From Chitinophaga sp. SYP-B3965 (GTDB taxonomy: Bacteria > Bacteroidota > Bacteroidia > Chitinophagales > Chitinophagaceae), in the NCBI RefSeq assembly GCF_009647655.1, contig NZ_WJFD01000001.1, positions 3,274,393 to 3,338,392 of the forward strand: a stretch of DNA of 64,000 nucleotides, given 5' to 3'. Made by a program: the position numbers and the translations under genes. Below are positions 1 through 8,216 of this stretch, piece after piece. Each line of letters opens with the position of its first letter. Position 1 is the stretch's first letter. Under the pieces are notes generated by a model. It was not told the origin of the DNA and searched no databases. It saw only the letters and a list, made by a program, of their open reading frames with translations.

Positions 1-24
1 TAAAATATAAAATATTTGGGTCAA

Positions 25-498
25 ATGGGGCTATTATTATGCAAATGGTTAATTTTTCTGCATCCGTTTTATCTGAGCGTGACGGAGATCAGGCACAATG
101 CGGATCACAAAACGCTGGAAATCAGCTGCCGGATCTTTGCGGACGACCTGGAGAATACACTCAAAAAGCAGTCTCACACTACTTTTGATATCATCAAACC
201 ACAAAACCGTGCTACCGTAGATTCTTTGATCTCCCGGTATATAGCGAAGCATTTGCAGATCACGGTGGATGGGAAGGTTTTGGCCCCTCGTTACCTGGGC
301 TATAAAATAGAAGAAGAAGCGGCCTGGTGTTTCCTGGAAGTTTCAGGTGTGGCCACCGTTAAGAAGCTGGATCTGAAGGATGATATACTGTATGAACAAC
401 ATGAATCCCAGAGCCACATGATCCACGTGATCGTTCATGATAAAAGGCAGAGTACCAAGCTGGATAATCCTAAAGCGAATGCAAGTTTTGGGTTTTAA
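25..498 (+). CDS. DUF6702-like small protein
   Basis: A protein of about 157 residues that resembles the DUF6702 family of Bacteroidota, judged from the early HPFYLSVTEIRHN-type segment and the later pattern of short beta strands. The family has no assigned reaction that I know of; members are small envelope-associated proteins often found near metallopeptidases. I chose the ATG at 25 over a TTG at 16. The first 16 residues are hydrophobic and may be the remainder of a signal sequence. The gene sits at the left edge of the window, so its upstream partners are not visible. The next gene begins 16 bases after its stop on the same strand and may be cotranscribed. Family assignment is from memory of the pattern only. 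Confidence 0.6.
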   Translation: MGLLLCKWLIFLHPFYLSVTEIRHNADHKTLEISCRIFADDLENTLKKQSHTTFDIIKPQNRATVDSLISRYIAKHLQITVDGKVLAPRYLGYKIEEEAAWCFLEVSGVATVKKLDLKDDILYEQHESQSHMIHVIVHDKRQSTKLDNPKANASFGF

Positions 499-514
499 TA
501 TTATCTTAGTACAG

Positions 515-1123
515 ATGAAAACTTACCTATCTATAATGGCCATTCTGGGCTGGTTTGCATTGATTGCCCAATACTACCTTCATATTTCCCTCGGAATTAC
601 TCCTCCCGGGGAAGCCACTATCCGGTTCTTCAGCTATTTTACGATACTTACCAATATCATGGTAGCGCTTTGCTGTACCATGACCCTGCTGCGGCCAGGG
701 ACGTTCTTTTCCAAGCCCGCTACATTCACAGCCCTTACTGTTTACATCGTTATTGTAGGGATCATATATAACCTCATCCTGCGCTTTACATGGCAGCCGC
801 AGGGATTGCAGCGCATAGTAGATGAACTGCTGCATTTAGTGATCCCGCTGCTCTTTTTCGTTTACTGGTTGCTGTTTGTTCCGAAGGATACACTGAAATG
901 GAATTCCTTACTGCCATGGCTGATCTATCCGTTGGTATACATCGTGTATGTATTCATCCGGGGCTCTTTTTCCGGATTCTATCCTTATCCTTTCCTGGAT
1001 GTTTCAGCGATCGGTATTTCAAAGGCGCTGATCAATTCAATCGGCATTGCTGCTTTATTTATTGGCATGAGCCTCTTCTTTATTGCCTGGGGGAAATGGA
1101 GAAGCAGGAAAGCGATTGACTAA
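515..1123 (+). CDS. Pr6Pr-like integral membrane protein
   Basis: A 202-residue protein with six predicted hydrophobic segments (roughly residues 2-22, 38-58, 70-90, 104-122, 133-152, 172-194). It matches the Pr6Pr/FAR-17a-like membrane family in its FFSYFTILTNI and DELLHLVIPLLFF segments. The function of these bacterial proteins is unknown to me. The frame stays open upstream to 437, inside the previous gene, but the ATG at 515 gives a start exactly at the first membrane segment and removes an implausible N-terminal extension. It follows the DUF6702-like gene by 16 bases and is convergent with the next gene, with only 11 bases between the two stops. Confidence 0.7.
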   Translation: MKTYLSIMAILGWFALIAQYYLHISLGITPPGEATIRFFSYFTILTNIMVALCCTMTLLRPGTFFSKPATFTALTVYIVIVGIIYNLILRFTWQPQGLQRIVDELLHLVIPLLFFVYWLLFVPKDTLKWNSLLPWLIYPLVYIVYVFIRGSFSGFYPYPFLDVSAIGISKALINSIGIAALFIGMSLFFIAWGKWRSRKAID

Positions 1124-1134
1124 ATGCGTTCCGC

Positions 1135-2313
1135 TTACTTTTTCTTTTTCAGTTCCTTTATTTCCTTTTGTTGTTCTGCAATAATTGCATCCTGAGCAGC
1201 CAGCTTTTTATTGATCTCTATCAGATATAAGGTCAATTCTTCTATTTTCTGCATTTGCTTCTGCTGCATATCCCCAAGGTCCAGGCCATTCTCTTTTATT
1301 TCCGCGGCAGATGGTATTCCGGGAAGATGTTTGTTAGACCTGATGTGTGCTTCGATCTCCGCCAGTGTCGGCAAAACATATGCAGGCTCAAATACAAAAT
1401 CCGCCCAGGGCAGTACCCCTGTAACCTTTACTTTTCTTGCTCCTATTGTACCTTCCACTGCCAGTTTATAAGGCCCCGGTGCAGTTGTTCCTATCCCAAC
1501 ATTGTTTGTATTGGCTTTTATGCAGAGTGCCGTGTTGGTAGCGCTGGGATTATCATGTGCCCAGATCATGATATCCTTTGTAACACCTGTCCCCTGCTGG
1601 GTAGACATTATTGCAACCGAAGGAAGCGGGGCGGCCCATGTTGAATTTGCAATACCAAACAAAGCCGATCCTGAATTACCAATGTCTCCCTTTTCATATG
1701 CTTCAAATATACCGGAGATGCTGGCTGTGTTAGATGCAAGGGGCTTTAGCCTGACAGTTGTATTTTCACCATCCGTTTCGTTTACTAACATTCCGCTGTA
1801 TCTGACAGAACCATTTACATCCAAACGTGCTTGCGGATTTGATAAACCCATACCAATATTCCCATACGAGGATATGTTGAAAACGGCGGTCAGCGGCACA
1901 TTACTTGTTGCTTCATGACCCGTCCAGATAGAAAAATTATTATACGTTTCCCCGCTGCCAAAAGTGAGTGCCCATGACTGGCGGTATGCGTTGGTTGGTT
2001 GAATATTCCTGGACGTTGGCTTTCCATTACCATCAAGTGTTGGATTAATATTCGTACCAAAAATACCCGTGAATATACCTGTGATCTCTTTTTCTGTTTG
2101 TTCATGTGATCCGATGGTCAGCCAATCATAATCAGGGCCTGTTCCGAATTGCCTTCTAAATAACTGATTTCCGTTATAGATTGTCAGTTTCTCAGAGGGG
2201 GTTAATGTACCAATACCTACATTTCCCGTAGAATCGAGTTTATTCTGGGCTAAGGTGGTAACATTCAACAGTAAGGTGGCGGCGAATAATAACTTCGGGA
2301 ATTTTGCGGGCAT
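1135..2313 (-). CDS. Secreted tail-fibre-like protein with NVGIGT motifs
   Basis: A protein of about 392 residues beginning with a signal peptide (MPAKFPKLLFAATLLLNV, cleavage near TLAQ). It contains repeated NVGIGT- and NIGMGL-type motifs like those of phage tail fibres and of many Bacteroidota surface proteins. The C terminus has a KHLPGIPSA segment followed by a charged coiled coil (about residues 340-392, ending KELKKKK). This architecture recalls proteins that carry an intramolecular chaperone, but I see no clear S74 catalytic dyad. The frame extends upstream to 2370; I chose the ATG at 2313 because it places the signal peptide at the N terminus. No other phage genes surround it, so it is probably a host surface or adhesion protein rather than prophage. 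Confidence 0.65.
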   Translation of the reverse strand: MPAKFPKLLFAATLLLNVTTLAQNKLDSTGNVGIGTLTPSEKLTIYNGNQLFRRQFGTGPDYDWLTIGSHEQTEKEITGIFTGIFGTNINPTLDGNGKPTSRNIQPTNAYRQSWALTFGSGETYNNFSIWTGHEATSNVPLTAVFNISSYGNIGMGLSNPQARLDVNGSVRYSGMLVNETDGENTTVRLKPLASNTASISGIFEAYEKGDIGNSGSALFGIANSTWAAPLPSVAIMSTQQGTGVTKDIMIWAHDNPSATNTALCIKANTNNVGIGTTAPGPYKLAVEGTIGARKVKVTGVLPWADFVFEPAYVLPTLAEIEAHIRSNKHLPGIPSAAEIKENGLDLGDMQQKQMQKIEELTLYLIEINKKLAAQDAIIAEQQKEIKELKKKK

Positions 2314-2344
2314 AGGGTTCCTTTTTCCCAAATATATATAATAA

Positions 2345-3337
2345 TTAAAATAGTAATGGCTTGTTAACACCTTTATAATGCAGCACTTTGTCTATGAATT
2401 CGTAGGCTTCCTGTCTTTCTTTTGGCGGGAAATCATGCCCGGCATCCGGGTATCTTACCTGCAATTTATCTGATGCCTTGAGGTCTTTGTAGGCCTTCGT
2501 GATATACACCATTCCCTTTTCTACTCCTTTCACATCAAAATTAGCATCCTTCAGTGGAGAGTTGTTGAAGAAGGGCCGTGGTGCCAGGTATGCGATGAGT
2601 TCGTCAAAATCAAAAGGAATCTCCTTCAACTCATACTTATCGCGGATCAGGGGCATATAACGTGTCTGCGCCCATGGGCCTAATCTGCCACCGAATTTTT
2701 TGGATGCTTCTTCCCCGATATTATAATAATCCATTAACGTCCAGCTGGAGCTGGCTACAATTACTTTGATGCGGGGATCAAATGCTGCCACAAAGATCGC
2801 ATTATGACCTCCCAGGGAATGACCGATCACGCCGATGCGGTTGGGATCTACTTCTGGTCTTGATTGTAACAGATCTATACAGCGGATATGATCAAAGATG
2901 CCTTTCATGGTCCCGGATACATACCTGTCTTTTTCAAAGTCGTAGTCCTTCATATCTCCGAAAGTGGGATAGTCTGGTGCAATCACTACATAACCGCGCT
3001 GTGCCAGTTCTTTGGCGTAAGCCCTGTTAGGTTTAGTGCTAATGCCGCTTAAGACCATTTTGCCTAAGGGATCTGTACCATGCAACACCAGCATGCCGGG
3101 GAGTTTTCCTTTTTTATGCGGGATGTACAGGAGAGCCGGTAAGATCTCATTTTCCGCTACGGTGAAATTGATGGTGTAACGGGTGTGGTCTTCTTCTACG
3201 AGGCTGTCTGTTATTTTTACGTTGAACGCAGTATGGTTATTTTTCGGTAACGGTCCCATTACCAGTTCCATTTTCTGCAGAACCTGCGCTCTGGCGATGC
3301 CGGAGAGGAATATGAGTGCAATAAGGATCTTTTTCAT
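2345..3337 (-). CDS. Secreted alpha/beta hydrolase (dienelactone hydrolase/acetyl-xylan-esterase-like)
   Basis: A 330-residue protein with a signal peptide (residues 1-18, cleavage after IARAQ) and an alpha/beta-hydrolase fold. Visible features are the oxyanion-side segment LVLHGTD (84-90), the nucleophile elbow GHSLGG with Ser174, and a late DAGHDFP segment that supplies the catalytic His. The overall pattern resembles DLH or acyl-peptide-hydrolase-like esterases. Substrate is unknown. It lies 39 bases downstream of the last pigment-cluster gene on the same strand, so it could be read through with that cluster, but nothing in its sequence ties it to pigment synthesis. Confidence 0.75.
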   Translation of the reverse strand: MKKILIALIFLSGIARAQVLQKMELVMGPLPKNNHTAFNVKITDSLVEEDHTRYTINFTVAENEILPALLYIPHKKGKLPGMLVLHGTDPLGKMVLSGISTKPNRAYAKELAQRGYVVIAPDYPTFGDMKDYDFEKDRYVSGTMKGIFDHIRCIDLLQSRPEVDPNRIGVIGHSLGGHNAIFVAAFDPRIKVIVASSSWTLMDYYNIGEEASKKFGGRLGPWAQTRYMPLIRDKYELKEIPFDFDELIAYLAPRPFFNNSPLKDANFDVKGVEKGMVYITKAYKDLKASDKLQVRYPDAGHDFPPKERQEAYEFIDKVLHYKGVNKPLLF

Positions 3338-3376
3338 ATATGCTAATATATGAAAAATGTGTACGTTACCGTAATT

Positions 3377-4666
3377 TTATCGGTTATCTACAAATTTCAC
3401 CGGTTTCCGGCTGCCTTCGGGGAATTGCATTTTGAGGATATCCTGCATGCTGGCGTATTTCACCTGGGGGATCACCCGGAGTTTGGCTTGCAGGTAGGAT
3501 TTTATCTTCCTGTCGGTTTCCTCGGATTCCTCTACCGGGCTGAGATGGAGTAAGATCTCGTCTGTACCTATTTCGTTGGAAAACACTTCTACAATGAATT
3601 CCTTCACATCCTCCATTTCACTTAACAGGTCATATAATGCAGGTGGGTATAAAGTAGTGCCTTTGTATTTGATCATTTGCTTGCGGCGGCCGATCACAGG
3701 AGATAAACGGACTGTCTGACGACCACATTTGCAAGGCTCTTCGTAATACTGGCAGATATCGCCTGTTTTGTAACGCAGCAGTGGCATGGCTTCCACCCCT
3801 AATGTAGTGATGGTTACTTCACCGGGTGTGCCGGGCGGTACGGGCTGATCCTGTTCATCCAGTAATTCAACAATGAGTAATTCCGGATGATGATGGCCCC
3901 CCTGCCCTGCTTTACATTCTGTAAACGCAGTTTGCATTTCGGTGGAAGCGTAGGTAGAAAAGAGCTGGATGTTCCATTTATCCGTGATCTTTTTGCCCAG
4001 TACATTGTAGGAGAAATCAACATTGCGGATGTTCTCTCCTATACATACTGCTTTTTTGATGGAAGAAGCATTGATATCAATGCCATGTTCTTCCGCAAAT
4101 GCCATCAGTTTTAATATGAAAGAGGGTACGGCTACAATAGTAGTTGGTTGAATGCGTTCGATGTTTTCCCATTGCAGGGAAGGCACGCCAGGACCAACTC
4201 TCAGCACACCGGCACCTAATTTCCGGATGCCGGAATAATAGGCCATGCCGGCCATGAATTGCCTGTCCAGTGTAAGCATTAACTGGTAGATATCTTCATC
4301 TGTACCACCGGCGCAGCTGAAAGAAATGTATTCATTATAAGTAAGCCTGGTCAGGTCTTTCTCCGTTAAGGGAATGATCACGGGTTTGCCGAGTGTACCG
4401 GAGGTAGTGGTGTATTCTGCAATCTTCCCTTTATCTACACATAAGAAATCCCAGTTACGTTGTTGCAGGTCTTCTTTGCCAACAGTGGGAATATTGCGCA
4501 GATCAGCAATGGTGCGGATCTTGTCTGTATTCACGTTATGTTTGGAAAACCATTCCTTATAAAAAGGAGAGAACTGCCGAAGGTATCCCAACAGGTGTTG
4601 CAGTTCCTTTTCCTGGAACTGTTGGATCAAAGCGGCAGATTGCAATTCTATATCTGGTATGTACAT
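3377..4666 (-). CDS. PaaK-like AMP-dependent acyl-CoA/ACP ligase
   Basis: A 429-residue adenylate-forming enzyme of the phenylacetate-CoA ligase/coenzyme F390 synthetase type. The Thr/Ser/Gly-rich phosphate-binding loop YTTTSGTLGKPV lies near residues 85-96, a YASTE segment near 240, an RYKTGD segment near 300, and a C-terminal lid begins around GRRKQMIKYKG. It would activate a carboxylic acid as acyl-AMP and transfer it to CoA or an ACP phosphopantetheine. It is the last gene of the pigment run, just after acpS (10-base gap). By context the likely substrate is a coumarate-type or other aryl acid, loading it for the type II polyketide machinery. That substrate assignment is inference. Confidence 0.8.
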   Translation of the reverse strand: MYIPDIELQSAALIQQFQEKELQHLLGYLRQFSPFYKEWFSKHNVNTDKIRTIADLRNIPTVGKEDLQQRNWDFLCVDKGKIAEYTTTSGTLGKPVIIPLTEKDLTRLTYNEYISFSCAGGTDEDIYQLMLTLDRQFMAGMAYYSGIRKLGAGVLRVGPGVPSLQWENIERIQPTTIVAVPSFILKLMAFAEEHGIDINASSIKKAVCIGENIRNVDFSYNVLGKKITDKWNIQLFSTYASTEMQTAFTECKAGQGGHHHPELLIVELLDEQDQPVPPGTPGEVTITTLGVEAMPLLRYKTGDICQYYEEPCKCGRQTVRLSPVIGRRKQMIKYKGTTLYPPALYDLLSEMEDVKEFIVEVFSNEIGTDEILLHLSPVEESEETDRKIKSYLQAKLRVIPQVKYASMQDILKMQFPEGSRKPVKFVDNR

Positions 4667-4676
4667 AAATGCTTTA

Positions 4677-5048
4677 TTACAGGATCACCACAGTTGCCAT
4701 AGCTACTGATTTTACATGCGACAAGGATACGAAAACCTGTTTAATGTTCATGCCTGCTAACTGGTTAGCGGCATTGCCGATCAGGTAGAGGTCAGGTTTT
4801 CCGGCTTCGTTGTTCCTGATCTCAATTTCATTAAAATGGATACCGCTTCCACCCCATCCGGTGCCCAATGCTTTCAGGAAAGCTTCTTTGGCAGCGAAGC
4901 GGGCAGCGTAACTTTCATATTTATGCGTTTGCTTTTCACAATAGGCGATCTCCAGCGGTGAAAACACCAGCTCCCGGAATCCCTGCCCCTTTTCCATTTT
5001 GGCAGCTATCCGGTCTACTTCTATGATATCTGTTCCTATTCCTTGCAT
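4677..5048 (-). CDS. acpS: Holo-ACP synthase (4'-phosphopantetheinyl transferase)
   Basis: A 123-residue AcpS-family enzyme, the usual length. It begins GIGTDIIEVDRI, with the Mg-binding Asp7, and has the FAAKEAFLKALGTG helix with the second metal-ligating Glu. AcpS transfers the 4'-phosphopantetheine arm of CoA to the Ser of apo-ACP. Its start overlaps the end of the upstream C45-type gene by 13 bases, so translation is probably coupled. A dedicated copy inside this cluster is expected to activate the two cluster ACPs (at 17.8 and 24.6 kb), though it may also be the only AcpS of the genome; this window cannot decide that. Confidence 0.9.
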   Translation of the reverse strand: MQGIGTDIIEVDRIAAKMEKGQGFRELVFSPLEIAYCEKQTHKYESYAARFAAKEAFLKALGTGWGGSGIHFNEIEIRNNEAGKPDLYLIGNAANQLAGMNIKQVFVSLSHVKSVAMATVVIL

Positions 5049-6706
5049 AACTTAATACGCTGCAAAATATGATCTTTCTCTGCTTTTGTGGCTATTTCAC
5101 GTAATAATGCTTCCTTGTAGTAAGGCAAGGCTGCTTTGTAATCCTTCTTATTAAACAGGTAATCTCCGGCCAGCACGTATGTATGATAATAATTTGGATT
5201 ATCTGTTATCAGGCGTTTCACATCTATCGGCTGCTTATCCATGAAAGCCGCTTTCAGTTTCCTGAAATCTACAAATCTTTTGTAATCGGCTGTGAGCAGG
5301 AAACTATCGGCGGGAATGATCAATGCGCTATCACAAATCTCCTGACCGGCTTTAATCCCTTTCATGGCCAGGATCTTCTTCAGATCATACGCCACAAATT
5401 CCCCTAACTGCCAGGGCGCTGTAGATACCCATACTTTCAGCTGTTTAGGCTCAAATACGATGGAATGATGTGCGATGAGCTGATTCACTGCCTTTTCATT
5501 CCCCATGCCTATATCGGCATCTTTGAGTCCTTTCTGATCTCTCAGGATAGCAATTGTTTTGGCAACGCTATTCTTTCCGTTGCGTTGCAGTAATTCCTGC
5601 AAACGTTCGTACCTGTATGGAGAGGCACTTTCTGCCAGTTGTTGCTTATTAGGATCAGAAGCACCCAGTGTTTTACTCTGGAAGTGATTAGCACAGGAGA
5701 TCTCGTTGCCTTTGGGATCATAGAGCGCGAGTTCTCCGGGTGTTTTCTCAATGAGCGCTGCGCGGTTATCATTGGCAGAACCGATCAGGAATGATTCCGA
5801 TACGAACATCTTCCTTTTATGTGCAATGGCGTATGCTTCTTCTATGTTCTTGGCGTATTGCAATATTTCCCTTGCCACTAAAGATACGGGAGTGGCGGAA
5901 CCGGAAGGCATGCTGGATTTTGCGGCATTGATGGTAACAGTTAATCCCTGTTCGTTCATACCGGATACTACGCCTGTAAATCCTGCCCAGGTCACCATCA
6001 TGAAACCATATCCTTTATCCGGCCTGTAAAATGCCACGATCTTGTCTTCCGCAAATTTATCGCCTACATAGAAATCAAAGTTCCTGCCAATGATGAGGCT
6101 ACTGTCCTCCGACTTATCATTCCAGGTACCGAAAGAGGTACAACCCACCAGTGCCATGTTTTGCAGGGCATGCCCGATATCATGTGCCGCATGATAGTTC
6201 ATGATGCGCTGATAATTGGAGCCGATGAATTCATATTTTTTGGAAGCAGCGAAAGACACACCGTAGATCTCTTCTTTATATTCTTCCGGTACATTCTTAT
6301 CCATGTTCCGGTTGAACCAGCCGATCAGGTACTTGAGAAAGTGCTGGTACATTTTGGAAGGCACCAGTTTACTGATCTGTTCCGTAAAATGATCTTCCTG
6401 CCGCTGTACCAGTTCTTCTGACAGTTTACCATATACAACGCCCCGCTCAAAGGGTTTGCCTTCCACATACATTTCATATAAACCACTGCGGCTCTTGCGG
6501 AACCAGCTGTTGTTCAACGTGAAGGTGGTGGAATCCAACTGCGTGCGTTGCCATTGCAGGCTGCTCTTATCTGCAATCTCCGGCGGGAACATCCTTGCTA
6601 CGCTGTATAAATAGATAAAGAGCGCTAGTATCAGCAACACGAAAAAGCCTACTATATATAGCAAGCCTTTCCAAACCCTTCTCCATATCTTTTTTCCTCT
6701 GGTCAT
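5036..6706 (-). CDS. Membrane-anchored C45-family acyltransferase/amidohydrolase (Ntn hydrolase)
   Basis: A 556-residue protein with one N-terminal membrane segment (about 13-35). The middle domain resembles the C45 Ntn-hydrolase family (penicillin acyl-transferase type). The candidate nucleophile is Cys189 in VGCTSFGTW, followed by a GRNFDF motif (about 207-212) that is conserved in these enzymes. The last 50 residues look TPR-like (YVLAGDYLFNKKDYKAALPYYKEAL). Family members hydrolyse amides or move acyl groups, and several mature by self-cleavage before the Cys. In this cluster an acyl-transfer role outside the inner membrane is attractive, for example attaching the finished polyene acid to an alcohol or phenol partner, but that is inference. 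The start is two bases downstream of the preceding gene's stop. Confidence 0.65.
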   Translation of the reverse strand: MTRGKKIWRRVWKGLLYIVGFFVLLILALFIYLYSVARMFPPEIADKSSLQWQRTQLDSTTFTLNNSWFRKSRSGLYEMYVEGKPFERGVVYGKLSEELVQRQEDHFTEQISKLVPSKMYQHFLKYLIGWFNRNMDKNVPEEYKEEIYGVSFAASKKYEFIGSNYQRIMNYHAAHDIGHALQNMALVGCTSFGTWNDKSEDSSLIIGRNFDFYVGDKFAEDKIVAFYRPDKGYGFMMVTWAGFTGVVSGMNEQGLTVTINAAKSSMPSGSATPVSLVAREILQYAKNIEEAYAIAHKRKMFVSESFLIGSANDNRAALIEKTPGELALYDPKGNEISCANHFQSKTLGASDPNKQQLAESASPYRYERLQELLQRNGKNSVAKTIAILRDQKGLKDADIGMGNEKAVNQLIAHHSIVFEPKQLKVWVSTAPWQLGEFVAYDLKKILAMKGIKAGQEICDSALIIPADSFLLTADYKRFVDFRKLKAAFMDKQPIDVKRLITDNPNYYHTYVLAGDYLFNKKDYKAALPYYKEALLREIATKAEKDHILQRIKLCKE

Positions 6707-6707
6707 A

Positions 6708-8216
6708 TTAAGCCTCTCTGATATCGTGTAATAATTTCTCCATATCCAGTAATTCCGAGCAGGTTACCACAGAGCTCATACTCACGCCGAGGATACCATG
6801 CATATTGAGATTCTGCCCGGTGAGGAACAGGTTGTCTAATTTCGTACGGGCAGAAATGAAGGTGCGGAACGGATCGTTGCAGTCCTTCAATACACCGTAC
6901 ATGGAACCATCATCTGTTCCGATATAGTCACGGAAAGAAAGCGGTGTGGCCACGTAATAAGATTGTATACATTGACGCAGTACAGGGAAACGTTTTTCTA
7001 CCATATCCAGCAGCTTTTCCGCTCTGTCTGCTTTATAGGTTTCGTAATCCTGCCCGCGGTCATTTACGTTGGCTACCGTATTGAATGTACCTATCCATGG
7101 CTCTACATCTTTGATGTTCATGTACGTCATGATGGAAAGGCCATTGGCAAAACGATCATCCTTTGGATTGGGAGAAGCGAACATGGCATAACCGGTGGGC
7201 CATGATTCATGTGTGTATTCGTGACCGCCCCATACGCTGTCTATTCCGCAATAGTAATAGTTGTAATTGATGTGCGGGAACATACCGGGTTTTAATACCG
7301 CATTCACCATGAGGGTGGAATTACCATTCTCCAGGTTCTGGATACGGTTGCGGTATGCCTGGCGGATCACATCACTTTCCAGCATATCCAGTGTATTGGA
7401 AGGATGCGCGTTGGAGATGTAATGTTTTGCTGTATAACGTACTCCCTCTGCTGTTTCCACATACTGCACTTCTTTTCCTTCTGCCACGATCCTTTTTACA
7501 TCCTGGTATTTCAGCAGTACGCCATCGTGATCTGTGATCACCCGTGCCAGCCATTTCCCGATCTGGGAGCCGCCGTTCACACATTTCCAGGAGCTTTCTA
7601 TATAACTGTTCAATACCAGTGCATGCACATACATGGGTGTTTTGCTTTCCACGCCTGCATATAATGGATTGTTACCAGCCAGTACCTGTGTAAGTTTCTT
7701 GTTAGTGCTGAGGCTGTTGATATAATCTGCTGCATTGATGCTCAGTACAGATTCCTTTTCATCAAAACCGCCTGTCCGCAGGTTATAGAGAGGGAACTTG
7801 CTACAGATATGCTGTAACGTATCGCAATATTCGCGCAGTGCTTTTTCTTCATCGGGGAAGTCTTTCAGTAATCCCTGGATGAATGGTTCATAACCCTGCG
7901 CCATTTTATACTCCTTGGGATCATCAGAAAAAGCGATCCGGTCAAAACAGTCCGCATCCAGTTTCTTCAGGCTAAGCTTATCCATGATGCCCAGATATTT
8001 AAAGATCTGGTAAAGGTTCTGACCTGGTTCAAGACCACCTACATAGTGAACACCGGAATCGAAAATTGTTTTATCCCTGCTGAATGTTTGCAGACAGCCG
8101 CCTATCTGTTTGTTTTTTTCCAGTACGCACACTTTGTAGCCGTTCTTACTTAGAATTGCACCGCAGACCAAGCCGCCCAGGCCACTACCAATGATCACTA
8201 CATCATAATTATGCAT
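6708..8216 (-). CDS. FAD-dependent phytoene-desaturase-like oxidoreductase
   Basis: A 502-residue flavoprotein of the amine-oxidase/phytoene desaturase superfamily. The N terminus carries the dinucleotide-binding VVIIGSGLGGLVCGAILS segment (residues 6-23) and the trailing acidic residue in VCVLEKN (29-35); the C-terminal FAD motif is around LFLTGQNLNMHGILGVSMSS. Relatives are CrtI-type desaturases, carotenoid isomerases and retinol saturases. In the pigment run it could oxidise or isomerise the polyene or act on a lipid precursor; the sequence alone does not say which. It overlaps the upstream triple-fusion gene by 8 bases. Confidence 0.75.
   Translation of the reverse strand: MHNYDVVIIGSGLGGLVCGAILSKNGYKVCVLEKNKQIGGCLQTFSRDKTIFDSGVHYVGGLEPGQNLYQIFKYLGIMDKLSLKKLDADCFDRIAFSDDPKEYKMAQGYEPFIQGLLKDFPDEEKALREYCDTLQHICSKFPLYNLRTGGFDEKESVLSINAADYINSLSTNKKLTQVLAGNNPLYAGVESKTPMYVHALVLNSYIESSWKCVNGGSQIGKWLARVITDHDGVLLKYQDVKRIVAEGKEVQYVETAEGVRYTAKHYISNAHPSNTLDMLESDVIRQAYRNRIQNLENGNSTLMVNAVLKPGMFPHINYNYYYCGIDSVWGGHEYTHESWPTGYAMFASPNPKDDRFANGLSIMTYMNIKDVEPWIGTFNTVANVNDRGQDYETYKADRAEKLLDMVEKRFPVLRQCIQSYYVATPLSFRDYIGTDDGSMYGVLKDCNDPFRTFISARTKLDNLFLTGQNLNMHGILGVSMSSVVTCSELLDMEKLLHDIREA

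Noticed and set aside
1135..2313. A prophage signalled by the tail-fibre-like protein
   Set aside because: No other phage genes, integrase or attachment sites nearby; such proteins are common in Bacteroidota chromosomes.
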